NCBI RefSeq assembly: GCF_016900895.1
Contig: NZ_JAFEUN010000009.1
Span: 1 to 64,000 of the forward strand
Direction: 5' to 3'
Length of the DNA: 64,000 bases
Origin: Parashewanella hymeniacidonis
Lineage (GTDB): Bacteria > Pseudomonadota > Gammaproteobacteria > Enterobacterales > Shewanellaceae
The position numbers were made by a program, and so were the translations under genes. Positions 49,749 to 59,770 of the stretch are shown piece after piece; within the stretch, counting starts at the first letter, position 1, and each line of letters starts with the position of its first letter. The notes beneath the pieces are model-generated. The model saw only the letters and a program-made list of their open reading frames with translations. It searched no databases and had not been told where the DNA came from.

Positions 49749-51962
49749 ATGAACAACAAAAAACTCGGACGTAAATTTTTAGCCAGCTTATTAGCTGGTG
49801 CCGTCCTAATGTCACCAGCCTTAAGTTGGGCTGCGCAATATGCTGCCAACTTTAAAGGCACTGATATTCAAGAGTTTATCAATATTGTTGGTAAAAACTT
49901 AAACAAAACCATCATTGTTGACCCAACTGTACGCGGTAAAATTAACGTCCGCAGTTACGACTTACTTAATGATGAACAGTATTACCAGTTCTTTCTGAAT
50001 GTACTGCAAGTTTATGGCTATGCTGTTGTGAAAATGGACAACAACATCATTAAAGTCATTAAAGATAAAGATGCTAAAACATCGAATATTCGTGTTGCAG
50101 ATGACTCTAAGCCTGGACAAGGCGATGAGATGGTCACGCGCATTGTGGCGCTTTACAACACACAAGCGAAACAGCTTGCACCTTTGCTACGTCAGTTAAA
50201 CGATAATGCTGGCGGTGGTAACGTTGTAAACTATGACCCTTCTAATGTTTTGATGATTTCGGGTCGAGCCGCTGTCGTAAATAAGCTGGTTGAAATTGTT
50301 CGACGTGTTGATAAGCAAGGTGATACATCTGTACAAGTTATCCCACTAAACTATGCTTCTGCGAGTGAAATCGTTCGCATTATCGAAACATTGTATCGAC
50401 AAAATGGCAGTTCGGCACAGCTTCAAGGTCAAGCACCAAAAGTTGTCGCAGATGAGCGAACGAACTCTGTTGTTGTCAGCGGTGATGAAAAAACGCGTAT
50501 GCGGGTTGCCAACTTGGTTAAGAAGCTTGATGAAGAGCAGGCAACTACGGGTAATACCCGAGTACGTTATCTTCGTTATGCGAAAGCAGAAGATCTTGTT
50601 GAAGTTCTGAATGGCTTTGCAGATAAAATTTCGGCTAATACACCAGGAGCCAAAAAAAGTACTTCAGCAAGGAGCAGAAATACGAGCTCGTCTTCTCGGA
50701 GTTCATCTTCAAGAACAAGCAACCGCAGCAGTAGCGTAGGCGGTGGCAACAGCGATATTAATATTGTTGCAGATACAGAAACTAACTCTTTGGTTATGAC
50801 GGCACAGCCTGCTGAAATGCGCACGTTGAATAGCGTTATTGATCAGTTGGATATTCGACGTGCTCAGGTACTCGTTCAGGCGATTATTGTTGAGATTGGC
50901 GAAGGTGATGATGTCGGTTTAGGCTTCCAGTGGGGAACATCGGCCGGTGGTGGCACACAGTTTAATAACTTTGGTGCTTCGATTGGTGAAATTGGTGCTG
51001 GTGTATGGGCTGCAAAAGATCAGCCAGCTTCACAAACCTGTTCAGGGGCAGGAGATACCCAAAACTGTACCAATAACCCAGACACGCCAGGAGATATATC
51101 TTTACTCGCATCTGCACTGGGTAAAATTAATGGTGCGGCATGGGGCGTTTGGACTGGCGATTTTGGCGCATTAGTACAAGCGATTTCGAGCGATACTAAC
51201 TCGAATGTATTATCAACACCGTCAATTACAACGCTTGATAATCAAGAAGCTAACTTTATTGTGGGTGATGAGGTTCCAGTCATCACTGGTTCGACAGCAA
51301 GTTCTAATAATAGCAACCCGTTCCAAACCGTTGAGCGTAAAGAAGTGGGTGTGAAGCTTAAGGTTACCCCGCAAATTAACCAAGGTGGCTCTGCGGTTAA
51401 GTTAACCATCGAACAAGAAGTATCGGGTGTTAACGGTAATACCGGAGTTGATATTTCATTCTCTACTCGACGTCTTACTACGACGGTTTTAGCAAACGAT
51501 GGTCAAGTCGTCGTGCTTGGTGGTTTGATCACTGAAAATGTGCAAGAAAGCGTGCAGAAAGTACCGCTATTAGGTGATATTCCGTTTCTTGGTCACTTAT
51601 TTAAGTCGTCTTCAAGTAAAAAGACCAAACGTAATCTGATGGTGTTTATCAAGCCAACGATTGTTCGTGATGGCATGACGATGAATGGATTAACCGGTCG
51701 TAAATATAATTACTTCCGTGCGTTACAGATAGAGCAGCAAGATCGCGGTATTAATTTAATGCCAAATACTGAAGTTCCGGTATTAGAAGAATGGAAAAAT
51801 CAGTCGGTAGTACCTCAAGAGGTTCAAGATATTTTACAGCGTCATGAAGAAGGGAAAGGCTTGGGTACACCAATGCGAAAAACGGATTCGACGCTAAAAA
51901 TGCTGACAGAAAGCAAAGAAAAAGACCAAGCTGAAAAAGCTAAACAAGACGAAAAGAAGTAG
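49749..51962 (+). CDS. gspD: Type II secretion secretin GspD
   Basis: GspD forms the outer-membrane channel. The 737-residue protein has a signal peptide (KFLASLLAGAVLMSPALSWA), N0 to N3 domains, and the secretin core with VPVITGSTASSNNSNPFQTVERKEVGVKLKVTP and VPLLGDIPFLGHLFK near the C terminus. A Ser/Arg-rich linker around residues 300-330 (SSSSRSSSSRTSNRSSS) interrupts the N2/N3 region and is longer than usual. A lysine- and glutamate-rich C-terminal tail follows the S-domain-like region. It ends 3 bp before gspE. Confidence 0.97.
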   Translation: MNNKKLGRKFLASLLAGAVLMSPALSWAAQYAANFKGTDIQEFINIVGKNLNKTIIVDPTVRGKINVRSYDLLNDEQYYQFFLNVLQVYGYAVVKMDNNIIKVIKDKDAKTSNIRVADDSKPGQGDEMVTRIVALYNTQAKQLAPLLRQLNDNAGGGNVVNYDPSNVLMISGRAAVVNKLVEIVRRVDKQGDTSVQVIPLNYASASEIVRIIETLYRQNGSSAQLQGQAPKVVADERTNSVVVSGDEKTRMRVANLVKKLDEEQATTGNTRVRYLRYAKAEDLVEVLNGFADKISANTPGAKKSTSARSRNTSSSSRSSSSRTSNRSSSVGGGNSDINIVADTETNSLVMTAQPAEMRTLNSVIDQLDIRRAQVLVQAIIVEIGEGDDVGLGFQWGTSAGGGTQFNNFGASIGEIGAGVWAAKDQPASQTCSGAGDTQNCTNNPDTPGDISLLASALGKINGAAWGVWTGDFGALVQAISSDTNSNVLSTPSITTLDNQEANFIVGDEVPVITGSTASSNNSNPFQTVERKEVGVKLKVTPQINQGGSAVKLTIEQEVSGVNGNTGVDISFSTRRLTTTVLANDGQVVVLGGLITENVQESVQKVPLLGDIPFLGHLFKSSSSKKTKRNLMVFIKPTIVRDGMTMNGLTGRKYNYFRALQIEQQDRGINLMPNTEVPVLEEWKNQSVVPQEVQDILQRHEEGKGLGTPMRKTDSTLKMLTESKEKDQAEKAKQDEKK

Positions 51963-51965
51963 CTC

Positions 51966-53534
51966 ATGAGTGAAACGCAATTAGACGATATTGATTTATC
52001 AAAAGTCTCTACCGAGCTAGGCATGGATGTTGAGCAGCAGGAAGATGAAGTCTTTCACTCGAGCAGTAAAGAACGTCTGCCGTTTGCTTTTGCTCATCGA
52101 CACGCTGTGGTTTTAGACAAGGATGCTGAAGACCAGCTGACGCTGTTTCATACGCCGACGACAGCAGCAGAAATGATTCTAGAAGCGAGCCGTTATTCTG
52201 GTAAGCAGTTGAAACTTGTTGAGCTTGATAATCAACAATTTGAAACCAGGTTAACACAAGCCTACCAAACCAACTCTTCCGAGGCGCAGCAATTGATGGA
52301 AGACATCGGTAATGAGATGGACTTGTTTACACTTGCTGAAGAGTTGCCACAAACTGAAGATTTACTAGAAGGCGATGATGATGCACCAATCATCAAGCTC
52401 ATTAATGCCTTATTATCTGAAGCGATCAAAGAAGAAGCCTCAGACATCCACGTTGAAACCTATGAAAAGCAGTTAGTGGTTCGCTTCCGTGTTGATGGTG
52501 TTCTTAAAGAAGTGCTTAAGCCCAACCGTAAACTGTCTTCACTGTTGGTTTCCCGTATCAAGGTAATGGCAAGACTCGATATCGCAGAAAAGCGTGTACC
52601 GCAAGATGGTCGTATATCATTACGTATTGCGGGCCGAGCTGTAGATGTGCGTGTATCAACCATGCCATCCAGTCATGGTGAACGTGTCGTTTTACGTTTA
52701 TTAGATAAAAATGCCGGTAATTTAGATTTACAACAATTGGGCATGACAGAAGGTGTTCGCGTTCAATTTGATGCGTTAATCCGTAAACCACACGGCATTA
52801 TTTTGGTGACCGGTCCAACAGGTTCGGGTAAATCAACAACGCTTTATGCTGGTCTTACTGAAATCAATTCTCGAGATACGAATATTTTAACGGTTGAAGA
52901 CCCGATTGAATATGAGCTTGAAGGAATTGGCCAAACTCAAGTAAATACCAAAGTTGATATGACCTTTGCTCGTGGTCTTAGAGCGATTTTGCGTCAAGAC
53001 CCTGATGTGGTGATGATTGGTGAGATTCGTGACTTAGAGACGGGGCAAATTGCGGTGCAAGCTTCGTTAACTGGTCACTTAGTATTATCGACCCTTCATA
53101 CAAATACAGCATCGGGTGCCATTACCCGTTTACAAGATATGGGGGTAGAGCCATTTCTTGTGTCATCCAGTTTATTAGGCGTACTGGCACAGCGATTGGT
53201 TCGAACCCTATGTAAAGATTGCCGCACTGAGCACACTCCTGATGCACAAGAGCGTGAGCTACTTGGGTTACAAGACGGTGATAATCGTACGATTTTCCGA
53301 GCAAAAGGCTGTAAAAAATGTGGAAACAATGGCTATCGTGGCCGTACCGGTATTCATGAACTCTTAGTGGTTGATGATACTGTTCGTGAATTAATTCACC
53401 ACGGTAAAGGTGAACTTGCTATTGAAAAGTACGTTCGTGAGCGTATACCAAGTATTCGTCATGATGGCATGAGCAAAGTACTTGCAGGTGCGACTACACT
53501 TGAAGAAGTCCTGCGTGTCACTCGTGAGGAGTAA
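51966..53534 (+). CDS. gspE: Type II secretion ATPase GspE
   Basis: GspE is the cytoplasmic hexameric ATPase that drives pseudopilus assembly. The 522-residue protein has an N-terminal domain that binds GspL, Walker [10 protein letters not shown] around residue 283, the Asp and His boxes ([27 protein letters not shown]) and Walker [11 protein letters not shown]. The four-cysteine zinc motif CKDC...CKKC is present around 416-451. Coding continues directly to gspF with a 3-bp gap. Confidence 0.98.
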   Translation: MSETQLDDIDLSKVSTELGMDVEQQEDEVFHSSSKERLPFAFAHRHAVVLDKDAEDQLTLFHTPTTAAEMILEASRYSGKQLKLVELDNQQFETRLTQAYQTNSSEAQQLMEDIGNEMDLFTLAEELPQTEDLLEGDDDAPIIKLINALLSEAIKEEASDIHVETYEKQLVVRFRVDGVLKEVLKPNRKLSSLLVSRIKVMARLDIAEKRVPQDGRISLRIAGRAVDVRVSTMPSSHGERVVLRLLDKNAGNLDLQQLGMTEGVRVQFDALIRKPHGIILVTGPTGSGKSTTLYAGLTEINSRDTNILTVEDPIEYELEGIGQTQVNTKVDMTFARGLRAILRQDPDVVMIGEIRDLETGQIAVQASLTGHLVLSTLHTNTASGAITRLQDMGVEPFLVSSSLLGVLAQRLVRTLCKDCRTEHTPDAQERELLGLQDGDNRTIFRAKGCKKCGNNGYRGRTGIHELLVVDDTVRELIHHGKGELAIEKYVRERIPSIRHDGMSKVLAGATTLEEVLRVTREE

Positions 53535-53537
53535 TCG

Positions 53538-54758
53538 ATGGCAGCATTTGAATATAAAGCGTTAGAAATCGGTACTGGAAAGCAAACCAAAGGTGTGATT
53601 GAGGCCGACACGGCGAGACATGCTCGTAGTCAGTTGCGGGAAATGCGATTAACACCGATCAGTATCGAGCCAGTTACCGAAAAAGAAGCGAAACAAAGTA
53701 GCTTTTCATTATTTCAAAAACGTATATCGGTTGCTGAATTAGCGCTGATCACGCGCCAAATTGCCACCTTAGTGGCGGCGGGGCTACCAATTGAAGAAGC
53801 ATTGAAAGCCGTTGGTCAACAGTGCGAAAAAGAACGACTTGCCAGTATGATCATGGCTGTACGCTCTCGTGTTGTCGAAGGTTATAGCCTTGCGGACTCA
53901 ATGGCCGAATTCCCACACATCTTTGATGATCTTTATCGTGCTATGGTTGCATCAGGTGAAAAGTCAGGTTACTTAGATGTCGTACTCAATCGACTGGCTG
54001 ACTATACTGAGCGCCGCCAACAACTTAAGTCAAAGTTACAACAAGCAATGATTTATCCTACAGCGCTTACTGTTGTGGCTATTTTAGTTGTTTCAATTCT
54101 ACTGGCTGTAGTTGTTCCTCAAGTAGCAAGTCAGTTCCAGCATATGGGGCAAGATTTGCCTTGGGCCACTCAAACATTGATTTCAATGTCAGACTTTGTC
54201 CGAGACTACGGGATTGGAATTGTGGTTACTATTGTCGTAGGGATTGTCGTTTTTCAACGCGCAGTGCAAAAGCCAAATTTTAGAATGAAGTATCATTCTG
54301 CCATTCTTAAATTACCAGTGGTTGGTAAGGTCAGTAAAAGCCTAAACACGGCCCGTTTTGCAAGGACGCTCAGTATTCTGTCAGCCAGTTCAGTCCCATT
54401 GCTTGATGGTATGCGTATCGCAAGCGACGTGCTATTAAATAATAAAGTTAAGTTAGCCGTCGAAGAAGCGACGGCGAGTGTACGAGAAGGTAGTAGCCTT
54501 GGGGCTTCGTTAACGGCAACTAAACTTTTCCCGCCAATGATGCTCTATATGATCTCATCAGGCGAAAAGAGTGGTGAGCTTGAGCAAATGTTAGAACGAG
54601 CGGCTGATAACCAAGACAGACAATTTGAAGCGAACGTGACGATTGCGCTGGGTGTATTTGAGCCTGCACTCGTGATCAGCATGGCGGTCGTTGTATTATT
54701 TATTGTATTAGCCATTTTGCAGCCTATTCTGGCACTGAACAACTTAGTCAGTGGTTAG
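53538..54758 (+). CDS. gspF: Type II secretion inner-membrane protein GspF
   Basis: GspF is the polytopic platform protein that couples GspE to pseudopilus assembly. The 406-residue protein has two repeated cytoplasmic domains, each with the T2SSF motif (LALITRQIATLVAAGLPIEEALKAV and LSASSVPLLDGM...), and three hydrophobic segments around 170-195, 220-245 and 375-400. SGEKSGYLDVVL and SGEKSGELEQML are the matching repeat ends. Length and layout are normal. Confidence 0.98.
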   Translation: MAAFEYKALEIGTGKQTKGVIEADTARHARSQLREMRLTPISIEPVTEKEAKQSSFSLFQKRISVAELALITRQIATLVAAGLPIEEALKAVGQQCEKERLASMIMAVRSRVVEGYSLADSMAEFPHIFDDLYRAMVASGEKSGYLDVVLNRLADYTERRQQLKSKLQQAMIYPTALTVVAILVVSILLAVVVPQVASQFQHMGQDLPWATQTLISMSDFVRDYGIGIVVTIVVGIVVFQRAVQKPNFRMKYHSAILKLPVVGKVSKSLNTARFARTLSILSASSVPLLDGMRIASDVLLNNKVKLAVEEATASVREGSSLGASLTATKLFPPMMLYMISSGEKSGELEQMLERAADNQDRQFEANVTIALGVFEPALVISMAVVVLFIVLAILQPILALNNLVSG

Positions 54759-54809
54759 AGCAATCAGCCGATAAGTGAAACAGATTAGATTTATATTAAG
54801 GAGTTTTCA

Positions 54810-55244
54810 ATGAAACAACACAGACGTCAACGAGGATTTACGTTACTTGAAATCATGGTAGTGGTAGTGATCTTAGGCCTACTTGCTGCGATGGTATTAC
54901 CGAACGTATTAGGTAACAAAGAAAAAGCAGATAAGCAAAAAACGGTTGCAGATATTGTATCGATTGAAAACGCGCTGGATATGTACAAATTAGACAACGG
55001 TGTTTATCCGACAACTGAACAAGGTTTAGATTCACTTGTTAATAAACCTACGATTTCTCCTGAACCAAGAAACTATCGTGAAGATGGTTATATCAAGCGT
55101 TTACCTCAGGACCCTTGGAGAAATGATTACTTGTATCTTAGCCCTGGAGAGCATGGCAAGATTGACGTATTCAGTGCAGGACCTTCTGGTCAAGCTGGCA
55201 CCGATGACGATATCGGTAACTGGAATCTGAGCGATTATCAATAA
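54810..55244 (+). CDS. gspG: Type II secretion major pseudopilin GspG
   Basis: GspG is the main subunit of the pseudopilus. The 144-residue precursor has a short basic leader (MKQHRRQRG), then the prepilin peptidase site before FTLLEIMVVVVILG with Glu at position +5. The C-terminal calcium-binding loop appears in AGPSGQAGTDDDIGNW. AAGGAG precedes the ATG. A 51-bp gap from gspF may hold no separate promoter. Confidence 0.98.
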   Translation: MKQHRRQRGFTLLEIMVVVVILGLLAAMVLPNVLGNKEKADKQKTVADIVSIENALDMYKLDNGVYPTTEQGLDSLVNKPTISPEPRNYREDGYIKRLPQDPWRNDYLYLSPGEHGKIDVFSAGPSGQAGTDDDIGNWNLSDYQ

Positions 55245-55245
55245 C

Positions 55246-55842
55246 ATGAAATTACGTCAACCCCGTGGGTTCACCCTGCTTGAAATGATGATCGTGGTGG
55301 TCCTTATGGGGTTGATGGCTGTGTCTGTTATTCCTTCAATTGGCTCGGCTGGTCCTGAGCAGAAACTTGAAGGCCAAGCTAAAAAATTTATTGCTCTCAC
55401 TGAACTGGTCATGGATGAAACCGTTTTAAGTGGTCAATTTGTCGGGATTGTCGTCGATCCTGATGGTTATCATTTTGTGATGTATAAAGATCAGAAATGG
55501 CAACCCATGACATCAGATCGTCTGGTCACAGAACACAAAATGGATGAAGGGATTTCCATCGAAGTCGTGGTGGATGGGTTACCGCTTACTCAAAGCGATG
55601 AAGAAAATGAGTCATGGTTTGATGATGACGATCCGTTTGCGGCTAGTGATGACAAATTTGACGATGAAAAAAAGAAATTCCCTGAACCTCAAATTATGAT
55701 TTTCCCGAGTGGTGAACTGACGCCATTTGAATTGCACTTTGTTACTAAAAATGATGATGGTAATGAGGTTGATAAGCTCGTCACGGGTAGTGCTTTAGGT
55801 CAGCTGACTCTTGGGAGGCCAGATGAAACTAAAAAACGCTAA
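55246..55842 (+). CDS. gspH: Type II secretion minor pseudopilin GspH
   Basis: The 198-residue precursor has the leader MKLRQPRG before FTLLEMMIVVVLMG, with Glu+5. The following domain is beta-rich. A strongly acidic insert (SWFDDDDPFAASDDKFDDEKKK, about residues 124-145, only partly quoted as motif) is unusual in its charge. It starts one base after the gspG stop and overlaps the start of gspI by 20 bp. Confidence 0.95.
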   Translation: MKLRQPRGFTLLEMMIVVVLMGLMAVSVIPSIGSAGPEQKLEGQAKKFIALTELVMDETVLSGQFVGIVVDPDGYHFVMYKDQKWQPMTSDRLVTEHKMDEGISIEVVVDGLPLTQSDEENESWFDDDDPFAASDDKFDDEKKKFPEPQIMIFPSGELTPFELHFVTKNDDGNEVDKLVTGSALGQLTLGRPDETKKR

Positions 55843-56200
55843 AGGCATGACTTTGCTTGAAGTCATGGTCGCACTGGTGATTTTTGCTGTTGCTGCAGTA
55901 GCAATTACTAAGAGCTTGGGTGAACTGATTGCCAATATGCCGATATTAGAAGAGCGAACTTACGCACAGTGGGTTGCTGATAATGTGTTGGTCGATAGCA
56001 AACTAGAAGAAACCATCCCTGATGTAGGCAAAAAAGAAGGCCGAACTGAAATGGCTGGGAAGGAATGGTATTGGCGTCGAGAAGTCATCAAAACCAGTGA
56101 CGATGATGATTTTCGTCTCGTAAAAGTCAGTGTTAGCGATGATGATCGCTACCAGCGTATCATTTCACAGGTAAGTACCTATGTTTTTAAAGCAAATTAA
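55823..56200 (+). CDS. gspI: Type II secretion minor pseudopilin GspI
   Basis: The 125-residue precursor has the leader MKLKNAKG before MTLLEVMVALVIFA, with Glu+5, as usual for GspI, where Met often replaces Phe at +1. GspI, J and K form the tip of the pseudopilus. I chose ATG at 55823, preceded by GGGAGG, instead of an in-frame TTG 12 bp earlier. It overlaps both gspH and gspJ by 20 bp, showing a tightly packed operon. Confidence 0.95.
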   Translation: MKLKNAKGMTLLEVMVALVIFAVAAVAITKSLGELIANMPILEERTYAQWVADNVLVDSKLEETIPDVGKKEGRTEMAGKEWYWRREVIKTSDDDDFRLVKVSVSDDDRYQRIISQVSTYVFKAN

Positions 56201-56957
56201 ACAACATCAAGGTTTTACCTTACTTGAAATGCTGATTGCTATCGCAATCTTTGCGATGTTGGGCATTGCAGCGAATTCAGTGTTAAGTGTTGTACTGACG
56301 AATGACGATGTAACAAAACAATTTGCACAAAAGCTGAAATCTCTACAGCAAGGCTTTGGGATCATTGAACGCGATCTCGGGCAAATTGTGGCACGAACAC
56401 CGAGATTAATTGAAGGTGGTCGTGGAAATACGGTACTGCAAGTTGGCAATATCATTCCAAACGTTGACGGTAAGGCTTTAGTCTTTTATCGACTGGGTTG
56501 GTTAAACCCTGACGGCATGTTACCAAGAGGCAGTATTCAGTCGGTTGCTTATGTAATGACAAACAACGAGCTTGAGCGTTGGTACTTCCCTTACCCTGAA
56601 CCAGAAATTGGCGGAGAGCCAATAAAAACGGTCATCATTAAAAATGTGAATGAAATTGATTATGCTTTTTTTGATGGAAAATATTGGCAAAAACAATTTG
56701 ATGCAACCAAGCTACCTAAAGCCATTGCAATTGAAGTTGATATTGAAGGGATTGGAAAGATTCAGCGTAAATTTATTTTACCGTTAGGCGCAAAGGCGGA
56801 AGATGCTTCACAAAATAATGCCAATAGCGGGAATAACGGTCAGAATAATAATGGCAATAATAATTCCGATGGTACAAATAATAACAACGGCAACAACAAT
56901 AATAACAACGGGAACAATAATACCAATCAGAACAATGGGGGAAGTAAAGGTGGTTAG
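56181..56957 (+). CDS. gspJ: Type II secretion minor pseudopilin GspJ, with Asn/Gly-rich tail
   Basis: The 258-residue precursor has the leader MFLKQIKQHQG before FTLLEMLIAIAIFA, with Glu+5. The pseudopilin domain (about 35-208) contains the usual LPKAIAIEVDIEG and ends with RKFILPLG. After that comes a tail of about 48 residues made almost entirely of Asn and Gly, from an AAT/AAC-rich DNA tract. Typical GspJ has about 200 residues, so the tail is an addition, perhaps a flexible tip or a repeat-expansion product. Confidence 0.94.
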   Translation: MFLKQIKQHQGFTLLEMLIAIAIFAMLGIAANSVLSVVLTNDDVTKQFAQKLKSLQQGFGIIERDLGQIVARTPRLIEGGRGNTVLQVGNIIPNVDGKALVFYRLGWLNPDGMLPRGSIQSVAYVMTNNELERWYFPYPEPEIGGEPIKTVIIKNVNEIDYAFFDGKYWQKQFDATKLPKAIAIEVDIEGIGKIQRKFILPLGAKAEDASQNNANSGNNGQNNNGNNNSDGTNNNNGNNNNNNGNNNTNQNNGGSKGG

Positions 56958-56993
56958 CTTACAACTCTCAAATGAAAAGTTAGGTATTTGCTG

Positions 56994-58016
56994 ATGACTC
57001 GTTTATATAAGTCGATATTGAAACGCCAGCAACAAGGTATTGCACTCATTATCGTACTATTGATCGTCGCCGTTGTGTCAGCTGTTGCGGCGAATATTAC
57101 CATGCGCAACCAAATTGCAGTGAAGCGAACGATTAACTTAGCCGATTATGATCAAGCGTATTGGTATGCGATTTCAGCAGAAGAGTTAGCCAAAAAAGTA
57201 TTAAAACAAGATTTAGAAGACTCTGAAGGTAAAGTTCATTTACAACAATATTGGGCACAGGCCGATGTGATTTTTCCTGTTGAAAATGGACAAATTAAAG
57301 GCACCATTTCAGATATGCGTAGTTGCTTTAATGTGAATGCGCTCAGTGTGAATGCTCCTAAGCCAAGCCAAAACAATGGACAGCAGCAAAAGAAGCCGCT
57401 CGCTGTTGAGCAATTTACTGATCTGCTTATCAATTTAGGTATGGAAGCATTTAATGCAGAGAAGTTGGCCTATAACATAAAAGATTACATTGATGATGGC
57501 ACTCAACCTAACCCGTTTGGTGGTGGTGATGCCGCTTATGAATCTAGGGATGTTCCCTATCGCGCTGCACGCACTTTGATGAGTCATCGAAGCGAATTAC
57601 GAGCCGTGATTGGTGTTACGCAAGATGTATATCGCAAACTGCAGCCTTATGTTTGTGCGATACCAGGTAATAATCAGCAAGTACTTAATGTGAATACCAT
57701 AAAAGTTGAGCACGCCGCATTATTGGCTGCAATGCTGCAAAATAAAATCTCTGTTGGAGAAGCTGAAAGCGTCATTAATCAGCGGTCTGGGAGTGGTTAT
57801 GATGAAATTACTGATTTTTGGAATACGCCTGAACTGTCCGGTATAGCAGGGCAAAATCAATTATTAAAGTCGGCATTCTCAGTAAAAAGCGAATACTTTT
57901 TATTGGATGCGGCTGCGAAAGTCGACGATGCTGTTTTTCGCTTGGAAAGTGTCCTAAAAGTAGGTAAAAATAACGTTGTTGATGTGTTAACACGTCAATA
58001 CGGTGGACAAAAATAA
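56994..58016 (+). CDS. gspK: Type II secretion minor pseudopilin GspK
   Basis: GspK caps the pseudopilus tip and is the largest minor pseudopilin. The 340-residue precursor has the leader up to KRQQQG, then IALIIVLLIVAVVSAVAA; as usual for GspK there is no Glu at +5. The globular domain includes CFNVNALSVN and two helical subdomains with DYIDDG and YRAARTLMSHRSEL. I prefer ATG at 56994, with AGG 9 bp upstream, to the TTG two codons earlier. Confidence 0.96.
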   Translation: MTRLYKSILKRQQQGIALIIVLLIVAVVSAVAANITMRNQIAVKRTINLADYDQAYWYAISAEELAKKVLKQDLEDSEGKVHLQQYWAQADVIFPVENGQIKGTISDMRSCFNVNALSVNAPKPSQNNGQQQKKPLAVEQFTDLLINLGMEAFNAEKLAYNIKDYIDDGTQPNPFGGGDAAYESRDVPYRAARTLMSHRSELRAVIGVTQDVYRKLQPYVCAIPGNNQQVLNVNTIKVEHAALLAAMLQNKISVGEAESVINQRSGSGYDEITDFWNTPELSGIAGQNQLLKSAFSVKSEYFLLDAAAKVDDAVFRLESVLKVGKNNVVDVLTRQYGGQK

Positions 58017-58072
58017 CGAAAGCACCTGAATAGGTGAATCTTTCAAGATTAAAGGTAAGGTGGAGAAGCACA

Positions 58073-59275
58073 GTGAGTGAACGCCTTTTTATACGTTTAG
58101 GCACGAATGTTGAGGACCCATGTTCTTGGTTAGTTTGGTCTGAGCAAGAACAAGAGATCATTGCATCTGGTGAGTTAGCGAATGCGGAACTATTATCAAC
58201 GCTAGCAGAAAGAGCTGGGAATCGTCCCGTTGATGCGCTCGCACCTACTTCGGCCATGGTGCTGACTCAGGTTTCGTTACCTGAGAAAGGACAGCGACAG
58301 GCACTCAAAGCCTTGCCTTATATGCTTGAGGAATCGATAGCGCAAGATGTTGAGCAAATGCATTTTGTGACGGGAGCAAAAGAAGGAAACAATGTTTCTG
58401 TTGCCGCCGTATCACACGAGCAAATGGCGCTTTGGTTAAGCTGGATAAAAGATGCGGGTTTAATCGTCAAACGCTTGTTACCTGATAGCTTAGCCGTACC
58501 ACGTATGGAGTGTGAGTGGGCAGCATTAACTGTGGGAAATGATTTGTTGTTAAGGACCGCAAATGGTCTTGGCTACAGTATTCCTGCAGACTGGCAACAG
58601 GTCATATTGCCAAGGTTGCTACCTGTACAAGATGCCGAAGACGAGCAAGACAGAATTACCATTGCGAATTATAGTGATCTAGAACTTGATGGTGCAGAAC
58701 TTCATCCGCAGCCGATTGAGTTACCGATGCTAACATTGGCAAAAGGTGCGTTACTGAATCCCATTAATCTTCTTACAGGTCCATATCGTCCTCAACGCGA
58801 ATACAGTAAAAATATTCTGGTATGGAAAAATGCCGCTATCGCTGTTGGTGTAGCACTGTTATTGGGGATGGTGAGTAAAGGGATTAATATTTATCAAACA
58901 CACCAGCAAATTGATGAATTGAAAGCGCAGCAAGCTGCCATTTATAAAAAGGCGACAGGCAGAAGAAATACCACAAACCTTATTTTCCAGATGAACAATA
59001 TGTTGAAGGGGTTACAAGGTTCAGGTACGACATCCAATTTCTTCGATATGCTTAATAAGTTAGAACCTGTGTTTACCAAACTTGCTGACGTAAAGCCAAC
59101 ATCGTTGCGTTTCGATGCACGTCGTAATGAGCTGAGAATGCAGATCAGTGCGAAAGATTATGCTGATGTCGATAAGTTTAAAGCGGCACTCCAACCGAAC
59201 TTTGATTTTGATGCTGGCGTGATCAGCAATGAAGATGATCGAGTGACGACATCACTCACCTTGAGGAGCAAATAA
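58073..59275 (+). CDS. gspL: Type II secretion protein GspL
   Basis: GspL anchors GspE to the inner membrane and contacts GspM. The 400-residue protein starts at GTG 58073 (SERLFIRLGTNVEDP, the usual beginning), preceded by AAGGTGGAG; an earlier in-frame GTG would add 13 residues. The cytoplasmic actin-like domain covers about 1-240, a single hydrophobic segment (NAAIAVGVALLLGMVSKGI) follows near 260, and the C-terminal periplasmic domain is ferredoxin-like. It is followed directly by gspM. Confidence 0.94.
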   Translation: MSERLFIRLGTNVEDPCSWLVWSEQEQEIIASGELANAELLSTLAERAGNRPVDALAPTSAMVLTQVSLPEKGQRQALKALPYMLEESIAQDVEQMHFVTGAKEGNNVSVAAVSHEQMALWLSWIKDAGLIVKRLLPDSLAVPRMECEWAALTVGNDLLLRTANGLGYSIPADWQQVILPRLLPVQDAEDEQDRITIANYSDLELDGAELHPQPIELPMLTLAKGALLNPINLLTGPYRPQREYSKNILVWKNAAIAVGVALLLGMVSKGINIYQTHQQIDELKAQQAAIYKKATGRRNTTNLIFQMNNMLKGLQGSGTTSNFFDMLNKLEPVFTKLADVKPTSLRFDARRNELRMQISAKDYADVDKFKAALQPNFDFDAGVISNEDDRVTTSLTLRSK

Positions 59276-59755
59276 ATGAAGGATAATTTGCTGGCTTGGT
59301 GGAATAGCTTAGCCTATCGTGAACAACAATTATTAGGTGTGTGTTCAGTGTTCTTCGTTATCGGTATTTTTTATTGGGGTATTTGGACCCCTCTGAGTAA
59401 TGCTGAGGAAAACGCACAACAGGATTTGCAAAAACAGCAGCGAACACTGACTGAAGTTAAGCAAAAAGCGAATCGGATAATTGCACTTAAAAAATCCGGT
59501 GCAAAAACGTCTAAAGGTGGAAGCTTGAGCAGTATTGTGAATACCACCGCAAGCACTTATGGTTTAGCGATTTCACGCATGCAACCACAAGGTAACAAAA
59601 TTCAAGTATGGATGGACGAAGTCCCTTTTGATGCTTTATTAGGTTACCTGGATGATGTAGTGCAGAAAAAAGGACTATCACTGGATAACCTTGATATTGC
59701 TGAAACTGATGCAGCGGGTATTGTCAAAGTTAGACGTATCCAGTTTTCTCGATAA
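59276..59755 (+). CDS. gspM: Type II secretion protein GspM
   Basis: GspM is a small bitopic platform protein that pairs with GspL. The 159-residue protein has a short cytoplasmic N terminus, a membrane segment (LLGVCSVFFVIGIFYWGIW, about 18-36), a coiled-coil linker (AEENAQQDLQKQQRTLTEVKQKA), and a periplasmic ferredoxin-like domain with WMDEVPFDALLGYLDDV. The ATG follows the gspL stop without a gap. Confidence 0.94.
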   Translation: MKDNLLAWWNSLAYREQQLLGVCSVFFVIGIFYWGIWTPLSNAEENAQQDLQKQQRTLTEVKQKANRIIALKKSGAKTSKGGSLSSIVNTTASTYGLAISRMQPQGNKIQVWMDEVPFDALLGYLDDVVQKKGLSLDNLDIAETDAAGIVKVRRIQFSR

Positions 59756-59770
59756 GGAAGGAATGAAAAC

